Assembly (NCBI GenBank): GCA_002733575.1
Contig: NVWB01000001.1
Span: 62,001 to 126,000 of the forward strand
DNA length: 64,000 nucleotides
Source of the DNA: Blastopirellula sp.
Lineage (GTDB): Bacteria > Planctomycetota > Planctomycetia > Pirellulales > Pirellulaceae
Direction of reading: 5' to 3'
The notes below the pieces were generated by a model. That model saw only the letters and a program-made list of their open reading frames with translations. It searched no databases and was not told the DNA's origin. This document shows, piece by piece, positions 1 to 9,533 of this stretch. The first letter of the stretch is position 1. Every line of letters begins with the position of its first letter. The position numbers were made by a program, and so were the translations under genes.

Positions 1-428
1 AGATTTCTGGTCTTCAGTCATCCGAATTCTCCTTCGTGGATTGGTTGGGGCCGCTGCCCCTTTAGTTTCTGGTTTTGAGAAAAGCCCCTTGAGGCGTCGT
101 CTCTAAAACCTGACCCACTGGCGAAGTGTCGGGGGTAGCAACTGCAACAGAAATCGATGGGGCTGGCGCGGCCCGCAGGCAAAGCCGAGGACACGGGCCC
201 CGTCTATTTCTATTGCGGGCGCGAGGACCAATAGGTCCTTAGGGCAAGGACCCCACAGGGTCCGCGTAGTACAAAAGAAATGGTAATCGGCCTGGGATAA
301 CACCCGCAATGAAACTGAAACTAGCCGCGTAATTCTACAAGCGGACCCCATTAAAAATGGGGGATTACCTTCCCAGCGGCCGCCGTCAAAACGAGCATTG
401 AGTTGATTCTCGGCAAATCATTTTTGTT
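1..428. other. No recognisable gene
   Basis: I see no convincing gene here. One 82-codon open frame on the minus strand (103-351) has no family features I recognise and no clear ribosome site. The stretch may be a transposon end or decayed DNA, but I cannot show that. Confidence 0.4.
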
Positions 429-1052
429 TCACACTTGCGGTGGGCGACGTCCTGGGATTTCAACGAAGTTCTGCCCAATCCGAAACACGTCCTGAACGCC
501 ACCGCCGAGCGAGATATCAAGCATCACCAGTAAATCACCGAGATCGGCGAATTGCATGCGCAGATTATGTTTTGCAAACCTCGCAACATATTCCGAAGTA
601 AAGAGATCAACGCCCCACTGCTCGGTGTAAGCACTGCTCGAGTTCGCGCGCCTGGAAACCGGGGCAAGACGGATGTAGCCGATACCACGGAGGCGGGCCA
701 TGCGTCGATTATAGACGTGGTGCAAAACTTTGCCCTCAATTTCCGCCGGGCCAAGAGTTCGCTTCCAGGCATGTCGGTAAGGCGTGTAGTCCGGGCTAAC
801 CCAGAGTTGGATCTCCTTGAACAGGTTACCCACGTTGGCATGCGAAAAGATCGGCAGGCGCCGGTCCGGTGGTGTGGGCCAATCAGTCCGAATGAGAAGC
901 GCCTTTCCGGGCGACACTATCTAAATCACCTCGCCGATGTGGTCCTCAATTGCTGCCTGGTTTTTGGCAACAATCGGGATGTGCAGACAAGGCGGTAGCG
1001 CCCAATTTCGGGTCACCTGCTCGTATGCGGCGGCATCGACGGTTCGAGTCAT
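429..1052 (-). pseudogene. Unknown protein, reading frame interrupted by an in-frame TAG
   Basis: A reading frame starts with ATG at 1052, fourteen bases after the stop of the sacsin-like gene, behind a GAGGT-type ribosome site. It runs 43 codons to a TAG at 923-921. The same frame then stays open from a GTG at 917 down to 429. Read through, it would give a protein of about 207 residues. I recognise no domain; the second part is rich in Arg and aromatic residues and contains no obvious membrane segment. Its position makes it the last gene of the AbiE/sacsin-like operon. It could be a decayed gene, two short genes with a GTG restart, or a sequencing error at the TAG. The function is unknown. 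Confidence 0.45.
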
Positions 1053-1066
1053 CCGGTTACCTCAAG

Positions 1067-4000
1067 TTAACCGCCGGAGCCAGTCTCATTCCGCCGGTCA
1101 AACGAAAACTCAAGTGCCTCAACCTTGTCCACACCTGTCAGTGTCAGATCACCGCGCAGCCTAATATCCAGGCTGCTTAGCGGATCGAAGATAAAACGTA
1201 CCCGTAGGTGACCAGCTCCGTCTTCTAACCCACTGACTATGGCCAAAAAGAAGTCAGGATCGTTCTTTGCAGCTTCCACCTCACTAGCGGTGAGTGTGAC
1301 ATCTGTCGGGATCGATGTCCCAGAATTCATCTTGATTTCATAACATTGCCGCAGGTCGTCGATAGCATCGACGCCAATTCCGCGGGCGCTTCGCAGGTCG
1401 TTGAATTGCTGGACGTCGAGCTGCAACGCTCGCCTTACCGCCTCCAGTGCCATCTTCTCACGATCAGTGCCCGGTGGAAGCACGGTCCGGGCCTTTGATT
1501 GCTCCGTCTCGCTACCTGTCATTTTAAGGTTGAAGCGTCGTTCCTTACCTTTGCGCCGCTTAGCAGAGACAAAGCGACCTGCAGATCTCGCACCTTCATT
1601 GACGATGTTGCCAGAAGAAGGCTCGAGATCATCTAGCTCTCGCAGCTTTCTCACCTGAACCGGCTGAGTGGACCTGCCAGATTTCTGCGTTCTAATAGAT
1701 GCATTTCCATTCGGCCCACCTTTGCCCCGGCGCTTTGCCGCTTGCTTGGCAAGGCGGTCCAGCCGCTCCTTTGCATTACCCGGTTCAGACCGTGCCTTAG
1801 GCAGAACCGCGCCTTCAGCTAGTTCACCTGCGACTGCTCGCGGCCAGATCGCCGCCCACGCCCACGCCGCCTTTTGACGATCTCCATCAAAAAGCGATGC
1901 AATGGCAGCACCGGCGCCTTGTGCATTACCCGCACTGGCCGCGTCCCTGACAATCAGACGTAGGGGATTGCGTGCGACATGTGCATTCACAGGCAAAACG
2001 ATTGGGAGCGCTGCAGGCTTCGCAATGATAGACAACTCGGGGTCGATCATGACCGGCGTGTTCAAAAGCTCGTCCCATTCGACCGTTAGGCTATCAAAAA
2101 GAGATTGATCGGCGCTCACCATCTCTTGCCGTAGCAAGGCTACCGCCCTGGAAAATATCGGCCGAATGGCTTCACCCTCGGCCAGACCGTAGGCGGGAGA
2201 CGAGACAACTTGGAAATCCGACGCATTCAGTTGCTCTACGCCGAGAGGCTCGAGTAGCAATTTCAGCGCGTGAAAAGACGTCATTCCAGGCCTCCATACC
2301 CTTAAAGTGGCGGGAGCGGACGCGTGCAAGACCTCACCTTCGAGTGCGTAAACTGGGCGTTCGATCGTCCATTCCTTGCCAGTCCAGAGTGGCAAGCGGC
2401 GTAATACTGCACGTCGTTGCGGTGACATCTCAGTTACTACGCCGGCTATCAGCGTATACGCTCGCATCGCCACCCCCAGATCGGCGCTCGATGGAGCTGT
2501 CACAGCCAACTCTCGAAGCACATTGATAGCGTCCACTGCAGTTGGCACTTTGACACCAAGCGTACTCCAAAGCCGTTCCATACCTTCGATGTGCGGAGCA
2601 AAGGATCTATACGTCCCAAATATCGCTGGCCCACGGAAGACTGTCTCTGGAGACACCCATTGGCCGTTGACTAAGAGAAGACCTATGCCATCCCGTCCTG
2701 CCCGGAATGAGTTCCGCAGTTGCACCGGTGTCATTTTTCCTTCTGGAACCCCTTCGTTTTTGTCATGCTGAGATGCTGCGAGCAGCTGATAAGTGGCGGA
2801 GGCTTCTTCGCTGACCGCTGCCGTAACGGGTTCCTTCCTGAGGGAAATGAGGCGTTCTACCAAGTCCCGTTGAGTTGGGCCCGCCTTCACGCCGATCGCA
2901 GCAAGAACTCCGGATCGCAACACGTGATTATCGACTTTAGTGACAAAGTTGGATCGCTCACCCGGCCGCGGTGGACTTCCCGGCAATTGAAGCTGAAGAT
3001 CCGCGGGACATTGGAGCCCATTACCTGCGTCGGGCATCCATTTAACAGCGGCTAAACGGGCCAGCCAGGTCGCCCGCACTTCGGTACCGCGATTCCAATA
3101 GCCGTTATAAGCGTACGCAGGAAATGTCGTAATTGCGTCGGAGTAGCGTTTCTCCCAAACACGACTCAGCAGTGACAAGAACGCAGTAGCTCGCTTTCGA
3201 CGTGTCTTGACGGGCGCCCGTGCGATGTCAGTAACCGCCGCCTCAGCGTCCGGTGACCAACGGTCATCGATAAGATGAGTGAAATTGCCGGCCGCACGAA
3301 CGCTCCGCAGCTGTTCGGCCGTGCGCATCCTCGTGTGGAGCGGGCTTGTAGGTGTAGTATCACGAGTCCAAAGGGAAACCTCATCCGCAGGCCGGACAAG
3401 TCGCGGTTCTCTGGCAACTCCCCATGCTGAAAGGAGCCGCTGAGCGCCGACGGCGGATCGTCCAGCTTTGTGCTTCAGGATCTGAGCGTACTTTGCGTCC
3501 GCCCACCTCAACCCGGGTGTACGGCCAGCCGCTTTAGCAAAGCTGTCAACTTCGCGGTCGATTGCCCCAGGAAGATACATATCGATTGGCCGCGACCAAC
3601 CCTTAGTCCGCTTGCCATTCTCCTCGTACCAAGTAGCTTTCAGCTCGACCCGGCACCCGACCTTCATACCCAGATCGCTATGTCGTTCGCGCGGGAGATG
3701 CGCCCACGCATCACGGAGTTCAAGTAGTTCCGCGTCTTCCAACCTGACCGCTGCATCTCCCTCGCCGAAAGCGCTATTTCCACGACCAAGGATCGCAAAC
3801 ACATCGGCTGCTGCATCACGGTTTTCGAATAGCAAATTCATGCTTTTGATTTTGGCGAGGAATTCTTTCGTCAATACTTCATGCTCGAAATACGCAGGAT
3901 GAATTCTGCGGGCCAAACCAAGCCGTGTTGCCAGAGCGTCCGGCCTAGCGTTCTCCACTAGGACCCAGAGGTCGGCCGCCGAAGGCTGCGCGGTAACCGT

Positions 4001-5620
4001 GTCGTCTGCAAGCAGCAGGCTTGGTCGAGTGACGAACTGATTGATTATGTTGCAACGTTCAGCAAGCGCAGCAAAACTGACATACCATGCCGATCCCCTA
4101 TTGGGATCACCATCAATGACCTCAAGCGCGTCTTCGACCGACAGGACATCAGATGCGTTTAGCTCTTCGAGCACGTGGCGCCAGCGCCCAGACGGGTCGC
4201 GACTCTTTCGCGGTAGCGCCACGCTGTCGGGTCTTAGGAGATTGACGTCATCCTCAGTGAGAAGGTCCTCAAGCTCTTCCGCTTCATATGCCAGGTCTGA
4301 AAGGGCAGCCACCGCCGACGCGGTCTGAATTTTCAGCTGACTTCTCAGAGTATTGTGACAGGCTTCGATGACCAGTGTTCGCACTTGCGTTGCCGCCCAA
4401 TCCTGCCCTTGGTCGACCTCAGCGGTTAGCGGGACATGGTTCCATGCGGTCGAGGTCTCTGTCCCAAAGGCACGCAGAACAGACCAAGCAACGAGTTGAC
4501 CGAGATCCGCGAACCGGGCCTCATTCCACTCGTTCGGCAGCAGGGTGGAGCGAGCGGAGTCGGGATCAAACTGCGCATCCAGTCCGATCGTAAGACCAGT
4601 GGCAACCGGAAGCGGCATTCGGTCGCTGATACGGAGGGGGTGAGCAGTGCCCATCGGAACGGCTACAGCTATCGGAGTGGTAGTGCCAGTCGCTTTGTTT
4701 GACCTCTTCGTCCCAGCCTTAACCGATCGTCGCGTCGAGTAGCACCGGTACCAATTCGTCGATGATGTAGCGGTGGGCTCGACGATCCTCACGTCTGCGA
4801 TCGCAACCGCTACCTCTTCGTCACCGAAATCGATGGTGTCTTGCCCAGAGGGCGTTACCTCAACTGCAAAAGTTTGGTCACGGGCCGGAACTTCAAGGTC
4901 GTGGAAATGCAACCTTCGGATACTCTTGAGAAAGATCAACGCATCAACGCCGAGCTCGCGTACCGCGTCTATGACCCTCTCGCGTGTCACCGTAGGCTCA
5001 AGCGGGACGGTGAGCATAGTGTCCCGACGCGCAGAGTCGTACACGCCTTCTATGCTAGGCTCAGGATCGCATAGTTCTGGACCGTCGGTGCACATCACGA
5101 AGTGAAAAGGTGAGGCATGTAGAGCGATCGGACTGCCAAGCGAGTTAAGGGTTTGCTGGCCGATACCGAACCGACCGGATGCGTCGGCGTCAGCGTCCTT
5201 TGTGGAAAGCCAGGGCAGCAACATCGCACCAACGTTCGCCAGTGTGACCGGCGCTCCATTGTGAACAATCAGCAGATCGGGCCGGGGTCCAGCCCGATAG
5301 GCCACGTGCAGTACCGTGGCGCCCAGATCGTCGGCATTCTGCAGGCATTCGACTAGCCCTTGGAAGGGTCGTGGACTAAGGGTGCCTGCCCCTTTGTTGG
5401 CACCCTCTTTACTCGCCCGCAGAATCGAGGGTTGTTCAGCCATGATCTCGCCTAGGCGCGCCACAGCTGCTCGCGCCCAACCGACAGTCGGGGCTGGCGG
5501 GACCCAGTCGCGATTTTCCCAATCGTGGGCTAGCCTTTCAGCCGCGGCGTGTCCGGCAGCCGCCGCTTCACTAGTCTCTACTTTATGGTGATTGAGGCTT
5601 TCGGTCGGCGGGCGTGCCAT
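1067..5620 (-). CDS. Sacsin-like GHKL ATPase with C-terminal DUF3883-like domain
   Basis: This 1517-residue protein has a sacsin/Hsp90-type ATP-binding domain near its N terminus. The N-box is ECLQNADD (residues 91-98), the second motif is the non-canonical HNG at 120-122, and a glycine loop GRFGIGQQ lies at 149-156. The centre shows no domain I can name. The last 120 residues resemble DUF3883 (NO VEIN type), with an aspartate followed by E-x-K at about 1428-1430, as in PD-(D/E)xK nuclease folds. GHKL plus DUF3883 proteins are common in restriction and defence islands. The ATG at 5620 overlaps the stop of the AbiEii-like gene (TGATG), so the two are translationally coupled. I infer a DNA-targeting effector; the nuclease assignment is tentative. 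Confidence 0.75.
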   Translation of the reverse strand: MARPPTESLNHHKVETSEAAAAGHAAAERLAHDWENRDWVPPAPTVGWARAAVARLGEIMAEQPSILRASKEGANKGAGTLSPRPFQGLVECLQNADDLGATVLHVAYRAGPRPDLLIVHNGAPVTLANVGAMLLPWLSTKDADADASGRFGIGQQTLNSLGSPIALHASPFHFVMCTDGPELCDPEPSIEGVYDSARRDTMLTVPLEPTVTRERVIDAVRELGVDALIFLKSIRRLHFHDLEVPARDQTFAVEVTPSGQDTIDFGDEEVAVAIADVRIVEPTATSSTNWYRCYSTRRSVKAGTKRSNKATGTTTPIAVAVPMGTAHPLRISDRMPLPVATGLTIGLDAQFDPDSARSTLLPNEWNEARFADLGQLVAWSVLRAFGTETSTAWNHVPLTAEVDQGQDWAATQVRTLVIEACHNTLRSQLKIQTASAVAALSDLAYEAEELEDLLTEDDVNLLRPDSVALPRKSRDPSGRWRHVLEELNASDVLSVEDALEVIDGDPNRGSAWYVSFAALAERCNIINQFVTRPSLLLADDTVTAQPSAADLWVLVENARPDALATRLGLARRIHPAYFEHEVLTKEFLAKIKSMNLLFENRDAAADVFAILGRGNSAFGEGDAAVRLEDAELLELRDAWAHLPRERHSDLGMKVGCRVELKATWYEENGKRTKGWSRPIDMYLPGAIDREVDSFAKAAGRTPGLRWADAKYAQILKHKAGRSAVGAQRLLSAWGVAREPRLVRPADEVSLWTRDTTPTSPLHTRMRTAEQLRSVRAAGNFTHLIDDRWSPDAEAAVTDIARAPVKTRRKRATAFLSLLSRVWEKRYSDAITTFPAYAYNGYWNRGTEVRATWLARLAAVKWMPDAGNGLQCPADLQLQLPGSPPRPGERSNFVTKVDNHVLRSGVLAAIGVKAGPTQRDLVERLISLRKEPVTAAVSEEASATYQLLAASQHDKNEGVPEGKMTPVQLRNSFRAGRDGIGLLLVNGQWVSPETVFRGPAIFGTYRSFAPHIEGMERLWSTLGVKVPTAVDAINVLRELAVTAPSSADLGVAMRAYTLIAGVVTEMSPQRRAVLRRLPLWTGKEWTIERPVYALEGEVLHASAPATLRVWRPGMTSFHALKLLLEPLGVEQLNASDFQVVSSPAYGLAEGEAIRPIFSRAVALLRQEMVSADQSLFDSLTVEWDELLNTPVMIDPELSIIAKPAALPIVLPVNAHVARNPLRLIVRDAASAGNAQGAGAAIASLFDGDRQKAAWAWAAIWPRAVAGELAEGAVLPKARSEPGNAKERLDRLAKQAAKRRGKGGPNGNASIRTQKSGRSTQPVQVRKLRELDDLEPSSGNIVNEGARSAGRFVSAKRRKGKERRFNLKMTGSETEQSKARTVLPPGTDREKMALEAVRRALQLDVQQFNDLRSARGIGVDAIDDLRQCYEIKMNSGTSIPTDVTLTASEVEAAKNDPDFFLAIVSGLEDGAGHLRVRFIFDPLSSLDIRLRGDLTLTGVDKVEALEFSFDRRNETGSGG

Positions 5621-6645
5621 CAGCGCTCCGTCGCGTTTGCACGGGTCTGCAATCGGGCGAGATGATTCATCAGTTCGCCGAAGGAAATGGCGTCTGATTG
5701 AAAAAGACCAGCATCGATCATTTTACCGTAATCATCTTCCAGCGCCTTGAGCGCATCCCCTGCCGGAATTAGCGTCAGCGAACCTTCAACAGCGGTGTGA
5801 TAGTCGATGACGGTGCCAGCACTATCGGTTTCCCGAAAAAAGTGCTGCTTATGTTCTGCAACCTCGTTGGATAGAGCGCGATTCTGCAAGGCTCGTTCAG
5901 CGACACCAATCTGATCGAGACAATCAAGATCATACCAATGACGGGCGTAGCGGTCGCCGCCGCGGAAGGCACCGCGAAGACAGTAGGCATGGATGGCCGT
6001 GGCTTTTTCCCAGAAAGTCCGTTCTGCATCCATCACACGGGGCTTGGCTTCGGGTAAGATCAGTCCTTCTATCGCTTCGGCCAGATCACATTTAATGCTA
6101 TGGTGTCGTGCGGGTTCGCCGGTCGAACGTGCGCCAAACTCCAGGAGAACCGTTGGTCGGACATATCCCGTGCCATTACGAATGGCTTTGTAGTCGAGAT
6201 AGAGTTTGTCATTTTCCAAGCGCAATTTTGCGCCAACTCCATCTTCTTCTATCTTGCCTTCTAGAAGCGGGACTACCTCATCTCTTATCCAGCCCGACAA
6301 TCGATCTTGGACGGCCTCAGTCCATTTTTTCGCTTGTGAGCGATTGGGTGGATAGGGCTTGTCCGGATCAACGATAAGGTCCGGAATGATTTTTCGAATG
6401 TCGTAAGTGACATCGACATCTTCAGAAAACCGGTCGATCGCTTTGTAGACTTTCGACAACGATGTGCCGCCTTTGAAGACGAGGCTTTCCCCGAGCGCGC
6501 TGTCAAATAGAGCGTTCAGCGACCATACAACCCAAATGTCCTTTTCAAGCAGGTCGGCAGGCCGCCCCAGTTTTGAGGCGCCCGTTTCAAGCGCGTCGAT
6601 CTTGTCTTGGTCGGTGAGAGAAAAGTAGGTCTGGACATTGGACAT
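5620..6645 (-). CDS. abiEii: AbiEii/AbiGii-type nucleotidyltransferase toxin
   Basis: This 341-residue protein carries the nucleotidyltransferase signature of AbiEii toxins: FKGGTSLSKVYKAIDRFSEDVD at about residues 54-75, that is a GG-T/S-x-S-K loop followed by the catalytic S-E-D-V-D pair. In type IV AbiE systems the second gene is a GTP-binding nucleotidyltransferase toxin and the first gene is the antitoxin; that is family knowledge. The start at 6645 is chosen because its ATG overlaps the TAA of the antitoxin gene (TAATG) and begins MSNVQTYF; an in-frame ATG 13 codons upstream lies inside the antitoxin gene. Its own TGA overlaps the ATG of the sacsin-like gene, linking all three. Confidence 0.85.
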   Translation of the reverse strand: MSNVQTYFSLTDQDKIDALETGASKLGRPADLLEKDIWVVWSLNALFDSALGESLVFKGGTSLSKVYKAIDRFSEDVDVTYDIRKIIPDLIVDPDKPYPPNRSQAKKWTEAVQDRLSGWIRDEVVPLLEGKIEEDGVGAKLRLENDKLYLDYKAIRNGTGYVRPTVLLEFGARSTGEPARHHSIKCDLAEAIEGLILPEAKPRVMDAERTFWEKATAIHAYCLRGAFRGGDRYARHWYDLDCLDQIGVAERALQNRALSNEVAEHKQHFFRETDSAGTVIDYHTAVEGSLTLIPAGDALKALEDDYGKMIDAGLFQSDAISFGELMNHLARLQTRANATER

Positions 6646-7238
6646 TATATGGCGGCCAGAACGCTTAGTTCTTGGGCTAACCAAGTCGGCGCACCTGCAC
6701 GTAATGCGAAAAGCTCTCGCTGCTCTTCGTCATTTAGTTGCGATTTGAGGCGCTGCAGAACGTGCCTTGCTTCAGATTTACCATAGTAGGCCATTGCCCT
6801 GAAGGCATGCCCTGCCCTGCTGTGTGGCGCGCGCAACTGCCAGTTTGGCACATGCTGCAGTTCAACATTCTGCGCACCCAATTGGAGGCGACGGCTAGGA
6901 CCGGACGTCCAATAAATCTGCCGGGTTGGGTTTTGCGTGCTCAGCCCGAGCATATTGGCTGCAGATGCGCCGCTTGCCGAAATCATCTCGCCTGTGCTCA
7001 TGGCGATGTTCTTGACGACAGATTCGACAGTGGGCGCCCTTTCACCAAACCGCGTTTTTACAGGCAGTGCGAACAGACCCCGCTTAACGCGCATGAGCTC
7101 CCCTCGCCTAACCAATCGGGACAATGCCTGATCGACAGCCGCACGTTCTCCTAAGTGCAACAATTCCTTGGCAGAAACTGTCGCGCCTTCTGGCAAACTT
7201 GCGGAAAACGCCTTGATGGATTCGGCTGTCGTGTTCAT
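6645..7238 (-). CDS. abiEi: AbiEi-like antitoxin / autorepressor
   Basis: This 197-residue protein has an N-terminal winged-helix region (about residues 15-60, ending in RRGELMRVKRGLFALP) typical of AbiEi/DUF6088 antitoxins. The rest is the antitoxin domain. Such proteins bind operator repeats in their own promoter and neutralise the partner nucleotidyltransferase. The ATG at 7238 has AGGAG at a good distance upstream. Just before it lies a perfect 9-bp inverted repeat (7252-7279) that fits an autoregulatory operator. The gene is first in a coupled leftward operon with the toxin and the sacsin-like ATPase. Confidence 0.8.
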   Translation of the reverse strand: MNTTAESIKAFSASLPEGATVSAKELLHLGERAAVDQALSRLVRRGELMRVKRGLFALPVKTRFGERAPTVESVVKNIAMSTGEMISASGASAANMLGLSTQNPTRQIYWTSGPSRRLQLGAQNVELQHVPNWQLRAPHSRAGHAFRAMAYYGKSEARHVLQRLKSQLNDEEQRELFALRAGAPTWLAQELSVLAAI

Positions 7239-7251
7239 GTGAAACTCCTAG

Positions 7252-7279
7252 TGTCAGAAATGTAGTGCACTTTCTGACA
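7252..7279. promoter_or_regulatory. Inverted-repeat operator before abiEi
   Basis: TGTCAGAAA (7252-7260) and its exact reverse complement TTTCTGACA (7271-7279) are separated by 10 bases. The repeat lies 14-41 bases upstream of the abiEi start, between gene and likely promoter. AbiEi antitoxins are known to bind inverted repeats in their own promoters, so this is probably the autoregulatory site. Confidence 0.7.
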
Positions 7280-7376
7280 TTATGCAACTTTACACATAGA
7301 TGCATACCGCACTGTCGGCTGGAGAAAGCACATTGGTCACTACTGGGTGGAACGGTGCGTAGCGCAGGACCACTGG

Positions 7377-8516
7377 TTAGGGCAATTCTAAGGCCGCCGA
7401 CAAAACACCAATGGCTGCGCTCACTTGCTGTACAGTCGAGAACCTCCCAAAACTGAAACGAATGCACTCTGATGCCATTTGGTGATCAAAGCCCATTGCC
7501 TGCAAGACATGGGATGGCTCAATAGATCCGGACGAACATGCTGATTGTGTTGATGCTGCAATCTGTGGCTGTAGACGCGCCAAAAGATCTGAGGCGTCGC
7601 GGCCTTGAAACCGCATCAGAGCATTTCCAGGATGTCGGCATTCCAGCGTTCCAACTAATGTAGCGGTTTGCTTTTCTTCAAGTTTCCTCACGAAAAGGTC
7701 ACGAATACATGCCAAACTTTCGCGCTCGGTTTTTCCGATCTCTCCAACAAGCCGACAGGCTTCACCAAAGCCGACGATTAGTTCTGTCGGCATAGTACCA
7801 CCACGCCGTCCGCCTTGTTGTCCCGCGCCAATAACAACCGGCTTTACCATCCCTGAAGCACCGGGGCCCGTCAGTAGAGCACCAACCCCTTTGGGACCGT
7901 AAAGTTTATGGGCAGAGATGGTGGCCAAGGCGATGTCGAGATCAAGTAGATCAAGATCCATCGCGAGAGGCGCTTGCGCGAGATCGGCGTGAAACAAAAC
8001 ACCGCTGGACCTACAGATGTCGGAAATCGCTCTAAGATCAGCAATTTCACCGTTCTCATTGTTAACGCCAACGATGGATACGAGAGCGGTAGCATCGCTT
8101 AACAACGTTTTCAAATGTTCAGGATCGGGTGCGCCGCAGTCGTTGAGGGCAATAAACCGGGTAACAAACCCACTATATTTCGCTTCATTGAGTATCGAAC
8201 CGTGGTCTGCCGCGCCGATCAAAATTTCTGTGCGCTGAGACCGTTCGGCAATAGCTTGTGCTGTGCGAAACACCATCGCGTTTGCTTCGCTTGCGCCTGA
8301 CGTAAAAATCACGTCATCGCCTTGAAGTCCAAAGAGATTTCCAACTTGCAGGGCTGCCTTCTCAATGGCTGCAGCAGCGTGCCATCCGAGCGCATGATCG
8401 ACTGCGTGTGGGTTAGCAAAAAGCGTAACTGACGCCTCTTGCATGACCTTCAAGACACGCTCATCGACAGGCGTTGAGGCCTGATAATCAAGATAGATGG
8501 TTTCACCAACCTGCAT
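7377..8516 (-). CDS. sspA: Cysteine desulfurase, SspA/DndA-like
   Basis: This 379-residue PLP enzyme of the NifS/IscS class has the PLP lysine in SAHKLYGPKG and the active-site cysteine in QSACSSGS. It takes sulfur from L-cysteine as a protein persulfide. In Dnd and Ssp phosphorothioation systems this enzyme supplies sulfur to the ATP pyrophosphatase (here SspD), and the divergent neighbours sspBCD make that role likely. The start at 8516 (MQVGETIYLDYQ) is chosen because the extended frame to 8606 would run over the sspB start. A housekeeping IscS-like role cannot be excluded from sequence alone. Confidence 0.85.
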   Translation of the reverse strand: MQVGETIYLDYQASTPVDERVLKVMQEASVTLFANPHAVDHALGWHAAAAIEKAALQVGNLFGLQGDDVIFTSGASEANAMVFRTAQAIAERSQRTEILIGAADHGSILNEAKYSGFVTRFIALNDCGAPDPEHLKTLLSDATALVSIVGVNNENGEIADLRAISDICRSSGVLFHADLAQAPLAMDLDLLDLDIALATISAHKLYGPKGVGALLTGPGASGMVKPVVIGAGQQGGRRGGTMPTELIVGFGEACRLVGEIGKTERESLACIRDLFVRKLEEKQTATLVGTLECRHPGNALMRFQGRDASDLLARLQPQIAASTQSACSSGSIEPSHVLQAMGFDHQMASECIRFSFGRFSTVQQVSAAIGVLSAALELP

Positions 8517-8527
8517 GTTGCCCTCAA

Positions 8528-8574
8528 TACTGGACGAAGTCTCCAGTACGTGTATAACGGACCTGCATACTGGA
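8528..8574. promoter_or_regulatory. Repeated TACTGGA half-sites between divergent sspA and sspB
   Basis: The 78-base divergent promoter region holds TACTGGA at 8528-8534, its inverted copy TCCAGTA at 8542-8548, and a third direct copy TACTGGA at 8568-8574. Both direct copies continue with CGA. The arrangement looks like an operator for a dimeric repressor acting on both directions. I see no obvious Ssp-specific regulator gene nearby. Confidence 0.5.
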
Positions 8575-8594
8575 CGATATCCCCAGGAGGTCAA

Positions 8595-9533
8595 GTGAGC
8601 GCACAAGATTTAAAGTCGGACGATTATCGTCCATCTTTCTCGGGACATGAGACCTTTCCTTTACGCTATGGTTGGCTGCAAAAGGCGTATCGCGCCGTCA
8701 GCGAAGCACCAACAGCGAAAGACGCTGTGCATGTTTTCCGGGATCCGGAATCAATCGCACGATTTGGCGTGGGCCGCAACATGGTCGGCGCAATTCGGCA
8801 TTGGGCGATCGGCGCGGGGATACTTGAAGAAACTAAAGAGGGCCTTGAGACGACATGGCTTGGGTCCATGCTGTTCGGCGAGGATGGAATTGATCCGTAC
8901 CTAGAAGAGGATGCTTCACTTTGGCTGCTTCATTGGCATTTGGTCTCCCGTCCTCGGCTCACATCAGCCTATTGGCTGTTTAACGAGTTTAGAGGAGGCA
9001 GTTTTGTTCGGCAGGATATCGTCGCACCTCTTCTTAAACTTGCACAAGAACGTGGGTGGCGCCGAGTGGCGTCAACAACAGTTGATCGGGATCTGCAATG
9101 CCTTCTCAGGACCTATATCGGTGGCCGCGGCTCAAGCGAAGCGGGAGAATCCATACTTGCTGAACTTGGGCTGATCCGTCCGATGGATAAAACGCGGTCG
9201 CGTCTGTCCCGAGGGCGAAAGCCGAATTTACCCAATTCAGTATTCCTTCATTGCTTCAATGAGTTCTGGGCAAAATTTGCACCTGATCAGGCAACTATGT
9301 CATTTGAAAATGCCGCTTATGCGCCCGGTTCCCCGGGCCGAGTATTCTTGCTTGATGAGGATGACATCGTTGATCGCCTTGAGCAGCTCGAAGAAATTTC
9401 AGGTGGAGCATTGGCTTGGTCAGAAACAGCAGGACTGCGACAGATCATCCGCGCCAAAAAACGGTCGATGAAATCGGAGCGACGCATTCTGCGCGAAGCG
9501 CTGATGAGCGATCGCTTGCGGGTGGCCGCATGA
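8595..9533 (+). CDS. sspB: SspB-like DUF4007 protein
   Basis: This 312-residue protein begins with a region typical of DUF4007, including FSGHETFPLRYGWL near residue 15. In the Ssp system SspB is the DUF4007 member, reported to nick DNA during single-strand phosphorothioation. I chose the GTG at 8595 because AGGAGGT stands just before it; the longer frame from 8550 runs through the promoter repeats. The last codons overlap sspC in an ATGA, so sspB and sspC are translationally coupled. No catalytic residues can be named from sequence alone. Confidence 0.8.
   Translation: MSAQDLKSDDYRPSFSGHETFPLRYGWLQKAYRAVSEAPTAKDAVHVFRDPESIARFGVGRNMVGAIRHWAIGAGILEETKEGLETTWLGSMLFGEDGIDPYLEEDASLWLLHWHLVSRPRLTSAYWLFNEFRGGSFVRQDIVAPLLKLAQERGWRRVASTTVDRDLQCLLRTYIGGRGSSEAGESILAELGLIRPMDKTRSRLSRGRKPNLPNSVFLHCFNEFWAKFAPDQATMSFENAAYAPGSPGRVFLLDEDDIVDRLEQLEEISGGALAWSETAGLRQIIRAKKRSMKSERRILREALMSDRLRVAA

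Noticed and set aside
552-998. 148-codon open frame on the plus strand
   Set aside because: It lies antisense to the interrupted gene at 429-1052, which has the better start and operon context.
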